Notes under the pieces: model-generated
The model's database searches: none
The model's input: only the letters and a program-made list of their open reading frames with translations
Told to the model about the DNA's origin: nothing
Translations under genes and position numbers: made by a program
Assembly: GCA_027577595.1 (NCBI GenBank)
Contig: JANBRJ010000007.1
Location: forward strand, 124,001-188,000
DNA: 64,000 nt
Direction of reading: 5' to 3'
Origin: Coemansia sp. RSA 487
Lineage: Eukaryota > Kickxellomycota > Kickxellomycetes > Kickxellales > Kickxellaceae
Shown here: positions 1-9,500 of the stretch, in pieces
How the letters are laid out: each line of letters starts with the position of its first letter
Position numbering within the stretch: the stretch's first letter is position 1

Positions 1-126
1 GAAGCAAAGAAGGAAGAGGATAAGAAGACAAAGTCATCTTCCGCGTCCCCAGCGCCTGCAAACGCATCATCTTCTGCGTCCGCAAGTGCAGCTCCGGCCG
101 CGTCCGACGACAAGGCTCCTATCTAA
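1..126 (+). CDS. 3' end of a gene cut by the window edge
   Basis: Frame 1 is open from base 1 to a TAA at 124-126, giving the last 41 residues of a protein. The fragment begins with a lysine/glutamate-rich stretch and continues as an alanine/serine/proline-rich tail ending in DDKAPI. This composition is typical of a disordered C-terminus, and the codon use is coding-like (GCG, TCC, GCC). The family cannot be named from this tail. The gene would converge on the HDHD2-like gene, whose stop lies about 170 bases further on; an A/T-rich stretch with a T run follows the stop at about 178-192. Confidence 0.6.
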   Translation, partial: EAKKEEDKKTKSSSASPAPANASSSASASAAPAASDDKAPI

Positions 127-295
127 TGGATATAGCATAAAACATCCCTGAAATTCTGTGTATATCTCACTGATTTGTTTTTTTTTTTTTTAAAAAAACA
201 TCCTTATTAGCTCCGTTCATATAATACCTTTTTCGTTTATTTTGCTCCGATAATAATAGCGATTGATGCTGCTCCCTTGTTGGTGTTGTTTCTAT

Positions 296-1087
296 CTAAC
301 CCCGAACAAGGGCATCTACTAAATCAGAAAACGTGTCAAATGTGCCGTCCAACGGTGTCTGTGCCTTGGTCTCGTCGTTGGCACGATACTTGCCGGTGCG
401 CACCAGATAACGTTGAAGCCCCAGATCCTGCGCACCTCCGCCAAGATCAGCGAGGACGTCATCGCCGATCATGGCCACCGACTCTGGCGATTCCAGAAGC
501 CTCATGTCTGCCAATGCAAGCTGGTAAAACTCCTTGGCTGGCTTGCCGACAAGAATGGCTTGTTTGTCTGCAGCATACTCCAGTGCTGCTACAAAGCCTC
601 CTGGACCCATCGACAGATGGTGCTCAGTCTGTGCGTAATACTTTGCCCTGTGGATCCCGATCAGATCCGCGCCGCCAAGCAGCGCACGGAATGCACAGTT
701 CATGTGCTCGTAGTCAAACTTTGATGGTGCCAGCCCAACAACGACCGCGTTGTATGGCGGACTTTGGTCGACATCGGCAAACTGCTCCAGAGCTGCGTCT
801 TCGAGAAGCAGAAGTGGGCGGCACCCACGGTCCAGCACCAACCTCTTTGCTGCACTAAGCGAGGTGAATATTTCTTTGCGCTCCAGCTCAAAGCCCAAAC
901 TGATCAATTTCTTGTATAGCCTTTCGTCGCTGGTTTTCGTCGAGTTAGTCACAAAGCGTACGTTGATCCCCTCGGCACGAAGTTTCTTTAGTGCCTCGAC
1001 TGCGTTTGGTGTGACCTTGTTGTCTATGTGGATTGTACCACTCAGATCCAGAAGAACCCCCTTAAGAGCCTTGCGCACTGTTGCCAT
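296..1087 (-). CDS. HDHD2: HAD-superfamily phosphatase, HDHD2-like
   Basis: A 263-residue protein, close to the length of animal HDHD2 (about 259). The HAD nucleophile motif is near the N-terminus as LLDLSGTIHI. The DxSGT form, with Ser in place of the second Asp, is the form seen in the HDHD2/LHPP branch rather than the classic DxDxT. Motif II is FVTNST, the lysine motif lies in LVGKPAKEFY, and the C-terminal acidic motif is MIGDDVLADLGG. The family hydrolyses small phosphate or phosphoramidate substrates; the substrate here is unknown. I start at the ATG at 1087 because the longer frame up to 1141 opens with TTG, not ATG. It runs in the same direction as MYG1 and RPB7 upstream. Confidence 0.85.
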   Translation of the reverse strand: MATVRKALKGVLLDLSGTIHIDNKVTPNAVEALKKLRAEGINVRFVTNSTKTSDERLYKKLISLGFELERKEIFTSLSAAKRLVLDRGCRPLLLLEDAALEQFADVDQSPPYNAVVVGLAPSKFDYEHMNCAFRALLGGADLIGIHRAKYYAQTEHHLSMGPGGFVAALEYAADKQAILVGKPAKEFYQLALADMRLLESPESVAMIGDDVLADLGGGAQDLGLQRYLVRTGKYRANDETKAQTPLDGTFDTFSDLVDALVRG

Positions 1088-1339
1088 CGTTTTTTTTATT
1101 AAAGATGAAAATGCTAATATAAAGATGCTTGAAATATGCAAACACTATTATTACCACAGGCCACAACAGCATCTCTGTTGAACATTACGTTGATTATGTC
1201 TACACAGTTATGGACCACTCTTTTGATGCCCGTGGAGCTGGGATGTGCCAGTTACGGATCAACCAGCTGGTTTCATCGATCTTTTTGATACTCAATTGAC
1301 CCACAACAAATGTTTTATATCAACAGCAAAAAAAAAAAC

Positions 1340-2434
1340 TTAATCCATGGTCAGTGCCTTGCGTGCAAGAGCCAAAGCACCATCCCTCGTCTTATTACCG
1401 CCGATGAATCCCGACTGGTGGACAAAGATGCACCCTTCAATTCCACTGCGCTCCGACAACTCATCGTCGCGAATACCGCGCCAGGCCTCCGGCAGTGCGT
1501 GACGAGATGTGAATGACCCGGGCTTTTCCGAAATAGCTTGAACACGCCAGTTGTTCGAAGTGTCAGGATAAAGAACATAGATGAGCTTTGCAGCGTTGGG
1601 GTCCTTTGCTAGCGCCTCCTCCTCAATAGTGTCCAGGTGGTCCTTCCATGGGCAGAATTGGTCAAATAACACAATCTGGCCGCTCTGATCAATGTCAAAC
1701 CGGCTGGTGAATCCTTGCTCAACAATCTTGCGGCCAGGCAGCCACGCCAAGGCAAAGTAGCGCACACGACCATGGAACTCCTCTCCGGTAATCTCCATCG
1801 CCTTGCCAAACCTAGCGTCCATGTCGCCTTCGGGCTGGTTCCACCACGGGTTCAGGCGAGAAACACGCGACGGAAGGCTGGTCGACTCCTTGTAGGCTGG
1901 CTCAATGTCGTCAGGATAGCGCGAGATTCCATTGTCGTTGCCGTCAATGCTTTCGATTAGAACTTCGTAGAGCTTGTTGTGCAAAATATCCACCTCTGTG
2001 TCAGAAATTTCCTCACCTCCCAGGATTGCCCTGATGACGTCCTTTCCATAGTGCTTGTATATCAAACCGGCGCTGCTGAGCTTCGTTTTGTAGTTCTCGG
2101 AAAACTGCTCGTCGAATCCGCGCTGGTGATGGTCATAGCGCTTGGTGTCGTGGCTGTAGACAGAACCAACATCGACGACAATGTCGCAGGTCTCCAAGGT
2201 AGCGGGGTCGCGCGAACGAACAATCTTAGCGTCCTTGTACTCGTCCAGCTGACGAAGCATGTAGCATGCAAGTGCCTCGTCGCAGTGGAAGGTGCCGCTG
2301 TGTGTACCAATTATCTTGGGCATGGCTGAAAATATGCTGCTAAACTTTCGTGTGGATAGTAGTCCTTGGTGCTGAGCCGCGTGTGCTTTAAAAATAAATG
2401 ATGAACTGCTCGTCAAAAAACGCCTAAAAAGCAT
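1340..2434 (-). CDS. MYG1: MYG1 exonuclease (UPF0160 family)
   Basis: A 364-residue protein of the MYG1/GAMM1 family, 3'-5' RNA exonucleases of mitochondria and nucleus. Family hallmarks are visible: GTHSGTFHCDEALACYMLR near residue 43, then DVGSVYSHDTKRYDHHQRGF with the DHH-type metal-binding cluster, and a C-terminal region ending in GGNKTRDGALALARKAL. The first 37 residues (MLFRRFLTSS...) are basic, hydroxylated and lack acidic residues, which looks like a mitochondrial presequence. A second ATG at 2323 begins MPKIIGTHSG and would give a protein without that presequence, so two localisations from one gene are possible. Single exon. Confidence 0.93.
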   Translation of the reverse strand: MLFRRFLTSSSSFIFKAHAAQHQGLLSTRKFSSIFSAMPKIIGTHSGTFHCDEALACYMLRQLDEYKDAKIVRSRDPATLETCDIVVDVGSVYSHDTKRYDHHQRGFDEQFSENYKTKLSSAGLIYKHYGKDVIRAILGGEEISDTEVDILHNKLYEVLIESIDGNDNGISRYPDDIEPAYKESTSLPSRVSRLNPWWNQPEGDMDARFGKAMEITGEEFHGRVRYFALAWLPGRKIVEQGFTSRFDIDQSGQIVLFDQFCPWKDHLDTIEEEALAKDPNAAKLIYVLYPDTSNNWRVQAISEKPGSFTSRHALPEAWRGIRDDELSERSGIEGCIFVHQSGFIGGNKTRDGALALARKALTMD

Positions 2435-2613
2435 ACGAAAGCAGAAATTGAGAAAAAGAGGGAGGCTTCTTGCACTTACTGGAAAAATAGTGTTGAATAG
2501 CGAAAGAAATTATCTGATCGGAACCTAGATCTTTGCTTTTTTTGAGATAGCAGCATTTTTATAACTTATAGCTTACATCTGTCCAGCATTCGTAAATCTT
2601 TAGTATGAGTCTA

Positions 2614-2621
2614 TCACGTGA
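2614..2621. promoter_or_regulatory. Palindromic E-box TCACGTGA
   Basis: A perfect 8-base palindrome, TCACGTGA, about 180 bases upstream of the MYG1 start codon and about 100 bases beyond the RPB7 stop. It matches the CACGTG core bound by basic helix-loop-helix factors of the Cbf1/USF kind. Position fits a MYG1 promoter element; function is inferred. Confidence 0.35.
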
Positions 2622-2719
2622 CATAACCGTGTTTACGATTAAAGGAAACAGCCATCTTTTTTATTTTGCAAACCCAAGAAACAGTCACCACACAGATGTC
2701 TATCCTTAAATATGCCAAT

Positions 2720-3232
2720 CTACTCTATCACGCCTAGGTAGTCCTCCTTTATCGTGCCAATCGCATAGATTGCCGTAGCGTCAATACGCACACCTGATAT
2801 CTTGACACGAACAAGCGTGCCAACCTCGATCTTTTGTTCGTCGTTGTGGTACGATGGTGGGTTGCTGTGCTGGTTAAACTTCATGTCGGCGGGAATAAGC
2901 TGTGTGGAGACAAATATCTCAAGTGGGCCGGCCATCGTAAAAAAGCCCATTCGGCTAACCTTTCTGACCACTGAATCCATAACCTCGTTTCTGAACGGTC
3001 TGAACAAAATCGCAGAATATTGGACTTCAAACTCGGCTGAACCCAGCCCAGGGAGGATCTTGCCCATCTGAATCTCCAGAATAGCAACCACAGCAACGAT
3101 ATATCCGTAGCGACCAGAGCATGAGTCCTTGACGTCCTCATAGAGCCGCTGTGTGACAAACTCGCGCATCCGCGGCCCTAAGAACGACGGGTGCAGGGTA
3201 ATGGTGTGCGACAGTTTCTTGTGGAAAAACAT
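2720..3232 (-). CDS. RPB7: RNA polymerase II subunit RPB7
   Basis: 170 residues, the usual length of Rpb7 (about 171). The N-terminal RNP-like domain starts with MFFHKKLSHTITLHPSFLGP, which is diagnostic, and includes the tip segment CSGRYGYIVAVVAI. The C-terminal half is the S1/OB domain, from about residue 80, ending in AIGTIKEDYLGVIE. Rpb7 pairs with Rpb4 to form the stalk of Pol II, which contacts emerging RNA and initiation factors. Of the related stalk subunits (Rpc25, Rpa43, archaeal E'), length and N-terminus match Rpb7 best. The gene is divergent from MRPS16, with 367 bases between the two start codons. Confidence 0.95.
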   Translation of the reverse strand: MFFHKKLSHTITLHPSFLGPRMREFVTQRLYEDVKDSCSGRYGYIVAVVAILEIQMGKILPGLGSAEFEVQYSAILFRPFRNEVMDSVVRKVSRMGFFTMAGPLEIFVSTQLIPADMKFNQHSNPPSYHNDEQKIEVGTLVRVKISGVRIDATAIYAIGTIKEDYLGVIE

Positions 3233-3599
3233 TGTTGACTAGATATATGCCTCCTGAGCCAGCTCCTCACTGTTATTGAAAGAATGCGGTATTAATATAC
3301 AACTCTGGGAAAGGAACAGATCGAGACAAAGACGCGGTTGTTTAGGGAGAAAAAGCCAGAATGGCGCCGCTCTCCCCCCTCCAATGATGCATGCATCAGT
3401 TTCTGCCAGCGATTTATGGGCAAAAAATGCTAAATCCAAGGGCTGTTGATCGGTCAGATCAGTAGCCAGCAAAAAGCTGCATTGTCGATTATCAGTTGGT
3501 TCAATTCACCTTTTCCTTTCTCTTTTTTGCTCTTTCAATGTGCAACATACATTTTTCATATACTCTTCTCTTTCATTCTGACCAATATAGAATCTAAAA
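3233..3599. promoter_or_regulatory. Divergent promoter region of RPB7 and MRPS16
   Basis: 367 bases between two divergent start codons. The MRPS16 side is T/C-rich (about 3500-3580, with repeated CTTTC/CTTTT), a common feature just upstream of fungal housekeeping starts. I see no TATA box and no convincing reading frame. Confidence 0.5.
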
Positions 3600-3914
3600 A
3601 TGGCTGTTCGCATTCGGTTTGCTCTGCATGGTCTGCGGCGCCGGCCAATGTTCCACATTGTTGCTATGAATGCGCGCAGCAAGCGTGACGGAAAGCCCCT
3701 CGAAATGCTGGGCACATACAACCCAAAACCGGATTTGAATGAAAAGACAAAACAGATCACGCTAAACTTTGAGCGTACAAAATATTGGCTTGGTGTTGGC
3801 GCACAGCCTTCTGATGGCGTGCGCTTTCTGCTAGAGCGTGCAGGCTTATTGCCGCCGCGTCCACTCTTCCCAAAGGTGGAGCGATCGCCGCTTGCCACAG
3901 AACAGAAGAACTAG
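3600..3914 (+). CDS. MRPS16: Mitochondrial small ribosomal subunit protein bS16m
   Basis: 104 residues with the S16 signature at the start: MAVRIRFALHGLRRRPMFHI, then AMNARSKRDGKPLEMLGTYNP, and the conserved GVGAQPSDGVRFLLERAGLL near residue 70. The arginine-rich opening serves as both rRNA contact and probable mitochondrial targeting. Bacterial S16 is about 82 residues; the extra C-terminal 20 residues are typical of fungal versions. The protein is part of the mitoribosome small subunit. Single exon, ATG at 3600. Confidence 0.95.
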   Translation: MAVRIRFALHGLRRRPMFHIVAMNARSKRDGKPLEMLGTYNPKPDLNEKTKQITLNFERTKYWLGVGAQPSDGVRFLLERAGLLPPRPLFPKVERSPLATEQKN

Positions 3915-4896
3915 CCAGTATTTCCGCCAAGGACATATAGTTTTTTTTGTAGGTTCCATGTCGGGCCAATCCTTCGTTCTTTATCTTTATTTATGAAAAT
4001 TTTATCTATTATCTATTGATGCCAGCACAATGTATATGCTAATACATGATACATGCTTTGGACCACCACAGCTAAAGCAAAGAAGTAGATGAATGAAATG
4101 TCTTCGTGCTAGAATTTTAGGTCCCGAAAAATACACCACTGTCTGCATATATGAAGAAAATCCTCCTTCAACTGGATGTGTAGCACCGCGCGATGCTCCG
4201 CTAATTGGCCCGGAGTTTCCAAAGACAAAGAATTCGTTAAATGACGATATGCAACCGGAAGCATACGTAAACCAGCTCGTGGACTGTGCATGTATATCGC
4301 GTATCGCTGTGGTATCAATGCACACTGTGCACATCCCTCCATTGCTTTACCTTGACATTTCGTCAAACACATGCTCTTTCATCCTGCTTTCCGTAAAAAA
4401 AAATAATTATTCGTTTCTCAGTGCTGTTGGTCTGTTTTAGAAATTCTATCCAAGCCATCAAACCTGTTGGAAACATGCCTTGTGGATTTACCGCAAACGC
4501 AGTGACAATAGATAATGCGCATTGAGTTTGCGCACCATGTGCTCCTTTCTTTCTTTCAAATCAAGTAGCTTGTCATTTGAATTGCTCTATCAATAATGGC
4601 TAGTGGCAGTTAATACAGTTAGTTTTGCCAACACGGCAAAAAAAAATTCGGTCAATAATTCTACGCTGGCGTAAATGATAATGTCAACAGGAAAACATGC
4701 TCAATTGGCAAACCTCTCCTGGTATAAAAAAGAAGCAAGAATCTCCTAGACATTCCAACGATTTTTCCATCCATCAACCAATACTACTCCATTATTGCTA
4801 CCATCCGGAAACACGATCAGCTTCATCTCGAACCGTCTACAATCCCGCACTTACCAGAGCTGTTTAACGGACGTATCCCCGCCCACTTTTCAAGCA
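3915..4896. other. Intergenic region before the chitinase gene
   Basis: About 980 bases. Open frames at 4093-4440 (+) and 4002-4334 (-) have no recognisable family or codon bias and are treated as chance. The last 175 bases hold a TATA box at 4723-4730 and the probable 5' UTR of the chitinase, with CA/CT-rich sequence. Nothing else recognised. Confidence 0.5.
4723..4730 (+). promoter_or_regulatory. TATA box of the chitinase gene
   Basis: TATAAAAA lies 167 bases upstream of the ATG at 4897. A TATA element fits an inducible or cell-cycle regulated secreted hydrolase. Confidence 0.55.
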
Positions 4897-6375
4897 ATGT
4901 TCAAGAATCTTCTCACTGCTGCTGGCATAGCCTTGTGTCTTGCTTCTGAGGCACTTGGTCGCGCCAATGTCGTCGGGTACTATCCAAACTGGATCGACAT
5001 GCCCACGCTAAGCCTTAGCAAATACACACATGTCAACTTTGCCTTTGCCATTCCAGCATCCGACGGCAGCTTCTCGTTCGACAATCAGTCAAGCATGCCT
5101 GGGATCGTGTCCAACCTCCACACCGCAGGAACCAAGGCAATTATCTCAATTGGCGGTTGGACTGGATCCAACCTCTTCTCTACTATTCTGAAAAACACGA
5201 CTAGCCGCACCGCGTTCCTCAACAACATTGTGTCCTACATCAAGAAGTACAACCTCGACGGTGTGGACATTGACTGGGAGTATCCTGGGCGCGAGGGCGA
5301 CACCTGCAACATCTACGACCCCAACAACGATACAAACAACTTCCTCTCCTTCCTCCAGGACCTGCGCAAACAGCTGGATTCCACATACGGCGCGGGAAGC
5401 AAACTTCTTACGCTGGCAGTGCGCGTAGAGCCATTCGATGGGCCAGACGGCCCAATCGACAATGTGGCGCCGTTTGCGAAGGTTGTCGACTACATCAACA
5501 TCATGACCTACGACATCGCTGGTACGTGGAACCCAACGACCAGTCCCAACTCGCCGCTCCAGTATGCGCCGGGCCAAGGGCCCCAGTTCTCGGTTGCGTC
5601 CGCCATCGATGCCTGGTCCAGCGCTGGCTGGCCTACCAGCCAGATGAATCTGGGCATCCCCTCGTACGGGTACGCGCTGACCGCACAGAAGAACATGCTC
5701 AATGACCCGTCCAACATGTATGCCTCTATCTCGTCGGTTGCGCCGCAAGGCGACCAAGACGATGCGCCGTGGGCAGATCCGTGTGCTGGTGGTCCAGCTG
5801 TCTACAGCGGCCAATGGCAATGGAAGCATCTCCGCGATCAAGGGCTTCTTACGACAACTAAGACTGCCGCGTCCCCATGGGTTCGCACCTGGGACAACGC
5901 CACCTCTACTCCCTGGCTGTTTAATCCCAACACCAACATCTTTATCACTTACGACGACCCAGATAGTATCAAACTCAAGGTCGATTATGCCGCATCCAAG
6001 GGTCTTGCTGGCACGATGATCTGGAGCATGGAAATGGATTATAATGATGAGTTTCTCGATGTTTTGCAGAACTTCTCGAATGGTGGCTCAACTGGTACCC
6101 AAACCACCACCTCCCCCACCACCTCCTCTGCTGATACTACGACTGTTGCTAGTACCACATCTACCCCGCCATCAACAAGCACAAGCACCAGTGGAAGTGG
6201 TCCAGTGGCAGGCGGTGCTTGCTCAAGCGAAGGCACATACCAGTGTGCTAGCGCAAGCACCAGCGCAAGCTACTTCATCTGTCTCTACAGCAAGTGGGTA
6301 TCCGGATCCTGCGGTAGTGGCACGGTTTGTGCCCAGTCGGGATCGTCTATCTCTTGCGAATGGCCAGTAAACTAA
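4897..6375 (+). CDS. Secreted GH18 chitinase with C-terminal CBM19-like domain
   Basis: 492 residues from the first ATG of the frame; the frame runs upstream to 4795 but only with a TTG. Order of parts: a signal peptide (MFKNLLTAAGIALCLASEALG), a GH18 barrel from about residue 22 (VVGYYPNW; KAIISIGGW), the catalytic DGVDIDWE at residues 121-128 with Glu128 as the proton donor, later MTYD and MIWSMEMD, a Ser/Thr-rich linker at about 400-435 likely to be O-glycosylated, and a six-cysteine C-terminal module (GGACSSEGTYQCAS... to CEWPVN) resembling CBM19 of yeast Cts1-type chitinases. It cleaves beta-1,4-GlcNAc chains of chitin outside the cell or in the wall, for wall remodelling, cell separation or feeding. 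No GPI signal is seen. Confidence 0.93.
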   Translation: MFKNLLTAAGIALCLASEALGRANVVGYYPNWIDMPTLSLSKYTHVNFAFAIPASDGSFSFDNQSSMPGIVSNLHTAGTKAIISIGGWTGSNLFSTILKNTTSRTAFLNNIVSYIKKYNLDGVDIDWEYPGREGDTCNIYDPNNDTNNFLSFLQDLRKQLDSTYGAGSKLLTLAVRVEPFDGPDGPIDNVAPFAKVVDYINIMTYDIAGTWNPTTSPNSPLQYAPGQGPQFSVASAIDAWSSAGWPTSQMNLGIPSYGYALTAQKNMLNDPSNMYASISSVAPQGDQDDAPWADPCAGGPAVYSGQWQWKHLRDQGLLTTTKTAASPWVRTWDNATSTPWLFNPNTNIFITYDDPDSIKLKVDYAASKGLAGTMIWSMEMDYNDEFLDVLQNFSNGGSTGTQTTTSPTTSSADTTTVASTTSTPPSTSTSTSGSGPVAGGACSSEGTYQCASASTSASYFICLYSKWVSGSCGSGTVCAQSGSSISCEWPVN

Positions 6376-6573
6376 ACGCCAAACTTTTACAGGAGAGGTC
6401 TGTAACTGCAATATTTTACGTTTATATCCTTATTTTGATATTGAATTATGACAATGCTTTGAGTGCATTTAAACTGAAAATGTGATGTAGAAAACAAGGT
6501 ATTGTAACAAACGCAACAGGACTGATCTCCTTGCATTTTAACGAGAGAGTGTGAGAAACAACCAAATAAAGGT

Positions 6574-9500
6574 TTAAACAGCATTCTTTTCGCGAGCAGA
6601 AGCGGCTGCTGTTTGTAGGGCACGTTCCCGACGTCTTGCCAGGCGACGCTCAATCTTGCCTCTGACCAGAGACTTCATTCCAGGAAGAAGATCCATCATG
6701 TTGTACTCTGCGCAGAACATTTCGCACTGCTCGTCAAGATCGTCCGTTACCCGCAGCTGCATCAGCTGGCGTCCATTTTCTGGTGTTTCGATATTAAGCT
6801 CCATCAGGACGTCCTTGGGCCGTGTTGGCTTTAACGGTCTTTTGCCTGCATCGCTTGCTCGCGGCACCTCGCGTCTCAAAATACTGGAACCAACTTTCTG
6901 ATGCTGTTGCTGCTGCTGATCGCGGGATGCGTCCGAATGGCTAAAGTATTGGGGGAATGCCGGCGTAGAAAACGCTGAATACGCAGAAGGTGGTGCTTCT
7001 GGATCAATTGACGCAGTGTCTGCTCCCTGAACAGGCATTTCGCCTAGAGCAACAGGATCATCGTCAGTGCCTTGAGGTTCAGCAACCGCTGCTGTTTTTT
7101 CTGTCGGCAAACTGGCTTCCTTGATCGACTTGTCCATGTAGATAGCGCTGTCGCGCTTTGAAAGAGATCTTGTGTTCTCGTCGTCTGCAGAGGTAGGTGT
7201 ATGTGTGGGTGGAGAAAGAGAAAGCTGCGAGTCCGTGCGATTGTAGGACATCTGCGAATGAGGAGTGCTCCAGTCTGCGACATCGGGTGTAATAATCGAT
7301 GGTGGCTGCTGGCTCAAAGCCATACCTGGAGAAGGCTCCTGCAACGAGCTTGATTCATAGATCTGCCTTGGCCCGCTCTCACCAACATCCGCGCTCTGTA
7401 TTGCCTCTGAGTCTACTTGATTGCGACCTGACATGTCGGCTGGCTCATCCTTGACTGGACTTTCTTCTTCAAGCGGGGTCTGCTCTTGTATCTGTGACTG
7501 GACTTCCTCGATTGTACCAACCACGACTGGCGGCGACTGGCGTTCGCTCGAGTCGGTTGGAATCAGGGGAGACACACCTCCGGTCTCCGATCTTTCTGGC
7601 TTTATTTCAGCAGCGTTGCTGTCATTCGCTAATTTTTCAGCATTGCTGTCACCAACCGAATCGATAAGTTCATACGGCGACGAGGGAGAGCTGTTGCTTC
7701 CTTCATATTCGATCATCTCCGGTTCAGAGTCGAGCGCATATGCTTCAGATGGAGGTATTTCAGCATTTGTAGTCTCACCAGGCACACCTTTGGGCTCCGC
7801 TACATCATTTGTGTAATCGTCAACCACACCCTCGTCATCATTGTCGTCGTCTTGGTCAGTTCTGGTCATGTCTATGGATCTTGCCTGACTGTCAATAGAA
7901 TCAGCATGCTGTGACAAACCGATGCTAGTTGCAGCGGTAGCGAGTGCAACACCAGCCGCAATACCAGCCATATCAGCTCCTGATGAAGTCAATAACGACG
8001 GTTCATCGATGACGGTGCTCTTGAGATCGCGCTCCTTATCGGTTTCCGACTCCACATCCGCAGTAATACCCGCGGACGAGCTGAGCGACTGTTCGACGAC
8101 ATCCCCAACAGCGGTAGGCTCTTGGGCATCGGCAGTCTCGACATGGTCGGATAAAGGTTGTGCAGTTATTTGGTCCTCAGCAATTGGAAGCTCTTCTGCA
8201 ATGGGCTTGGGTTCCACAAGTGCTGGTGTCTTGACGATTGCTTCCATTGAAGTGGGTTCGACTGTAGCATCTTCAGCACTAACAGGGGCGACATCAACAG
8301 ACGCCTCCTTTGCCGGCTTTGCAGATGGTGTTTCTTCAGTTGCCTCATCTTCCTTATCAGCAGAGGGCTCGTTGGGAGGCAGGGTTGGTTTCTCTTCAAG
8401 AGAACGCTCAGTAAAAGCAGGCTCATCTGAAGCAAGTTCAGCTGTCTCGTTGGTAGCAGCAGTATTTCCAGCGATTGGTACTTCCGTAGCAGCAGCAATG
8501 CTTTCAGCTGGTATGCTGGGCTCGTCTGCTGTCGACTTGTCCTCAGGCTCTCTCGACTCAGAAGCGATATCAGCAATATCAGAAGGAGCGACATGCTCGT
8601 CGTTCGGTTGCTGACCAATAGCTGCCTCCAGATTTGAAGGCTGTTCCGAATCCTCGTGTTGCTCAGAGTCAGTGGAAGGAGCTAGATCAACAAGTTCTGC
8701 ATCTGAACTAGCGATGACTGGTTCCACTTGCTTGGAAGTATCATCAAGCACAGATGGTTCTGCGGAATCTTCAGAAGCAGAAGCAACGGCAACGTCTGGT
8801 TTATCGGAATCGACTGCTTCAGTGGCAAGATCTCTAGAAACAAGTTCTTCGTCAAGTGATGCGGGCACGCCAGCATCGCCCGGCACAAGTATCTCGGGTG
8901 TAATCTCTGGGACAGTGTTATCTATATCGAGAGCATCGGCAGACTCGGCAACAATCTTAGGCTCGCTAGGAATAGAAACAGCGCTTGTAGAGGCGTCTTC
9001 TACTTCTGGGGTCTCCGCCATAATGTCATCAACCACAGCATCTTCAGAATCGACTGGTTTATCATAGGCTTCCTCGTGAGTTGTGTTCTCAGCGACTGGT
9101 GCTTCCACAGCGGGTGATGGCTCAAGGGGTTGAATACCGGCGGCTGGTGCGCTCTCAACAGCCTGATCCACTGTCGCTGAATTTACATCCAAAGACGCTT
9201 CCTCAACAACAGGGTCTTGAGCGGCGAGTGGCTCAGCTACATCTGGTACAGCCTCTTCCGCCACAGATGTCTCGAGTGGCAGATTCGCATCAAGTTCGCC
9301 AGTAGGCGCGGAATTGTTAGCATCTGCAAGAGCCAATGCAGTAGGTGAACCCACTAGCTCATCTGTTGATTTTTTAGCAGGCTCCTGCGGTTCAGCAGCA
9401 GGTGCATCCGCTGAAATATCGCGCTCCATAACGGCGACATCTTCGACAGTTGGCTCATCTGAGACAGGTTCGGGTGCGGCTGTGCTGTGGTCGTCCTCAG

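Noticed and set aside
4002-4440. Overlapping small frames on both strands before the chitinase gene
   Set aside because: No family signal, no start context, and the two strands contradict each other.
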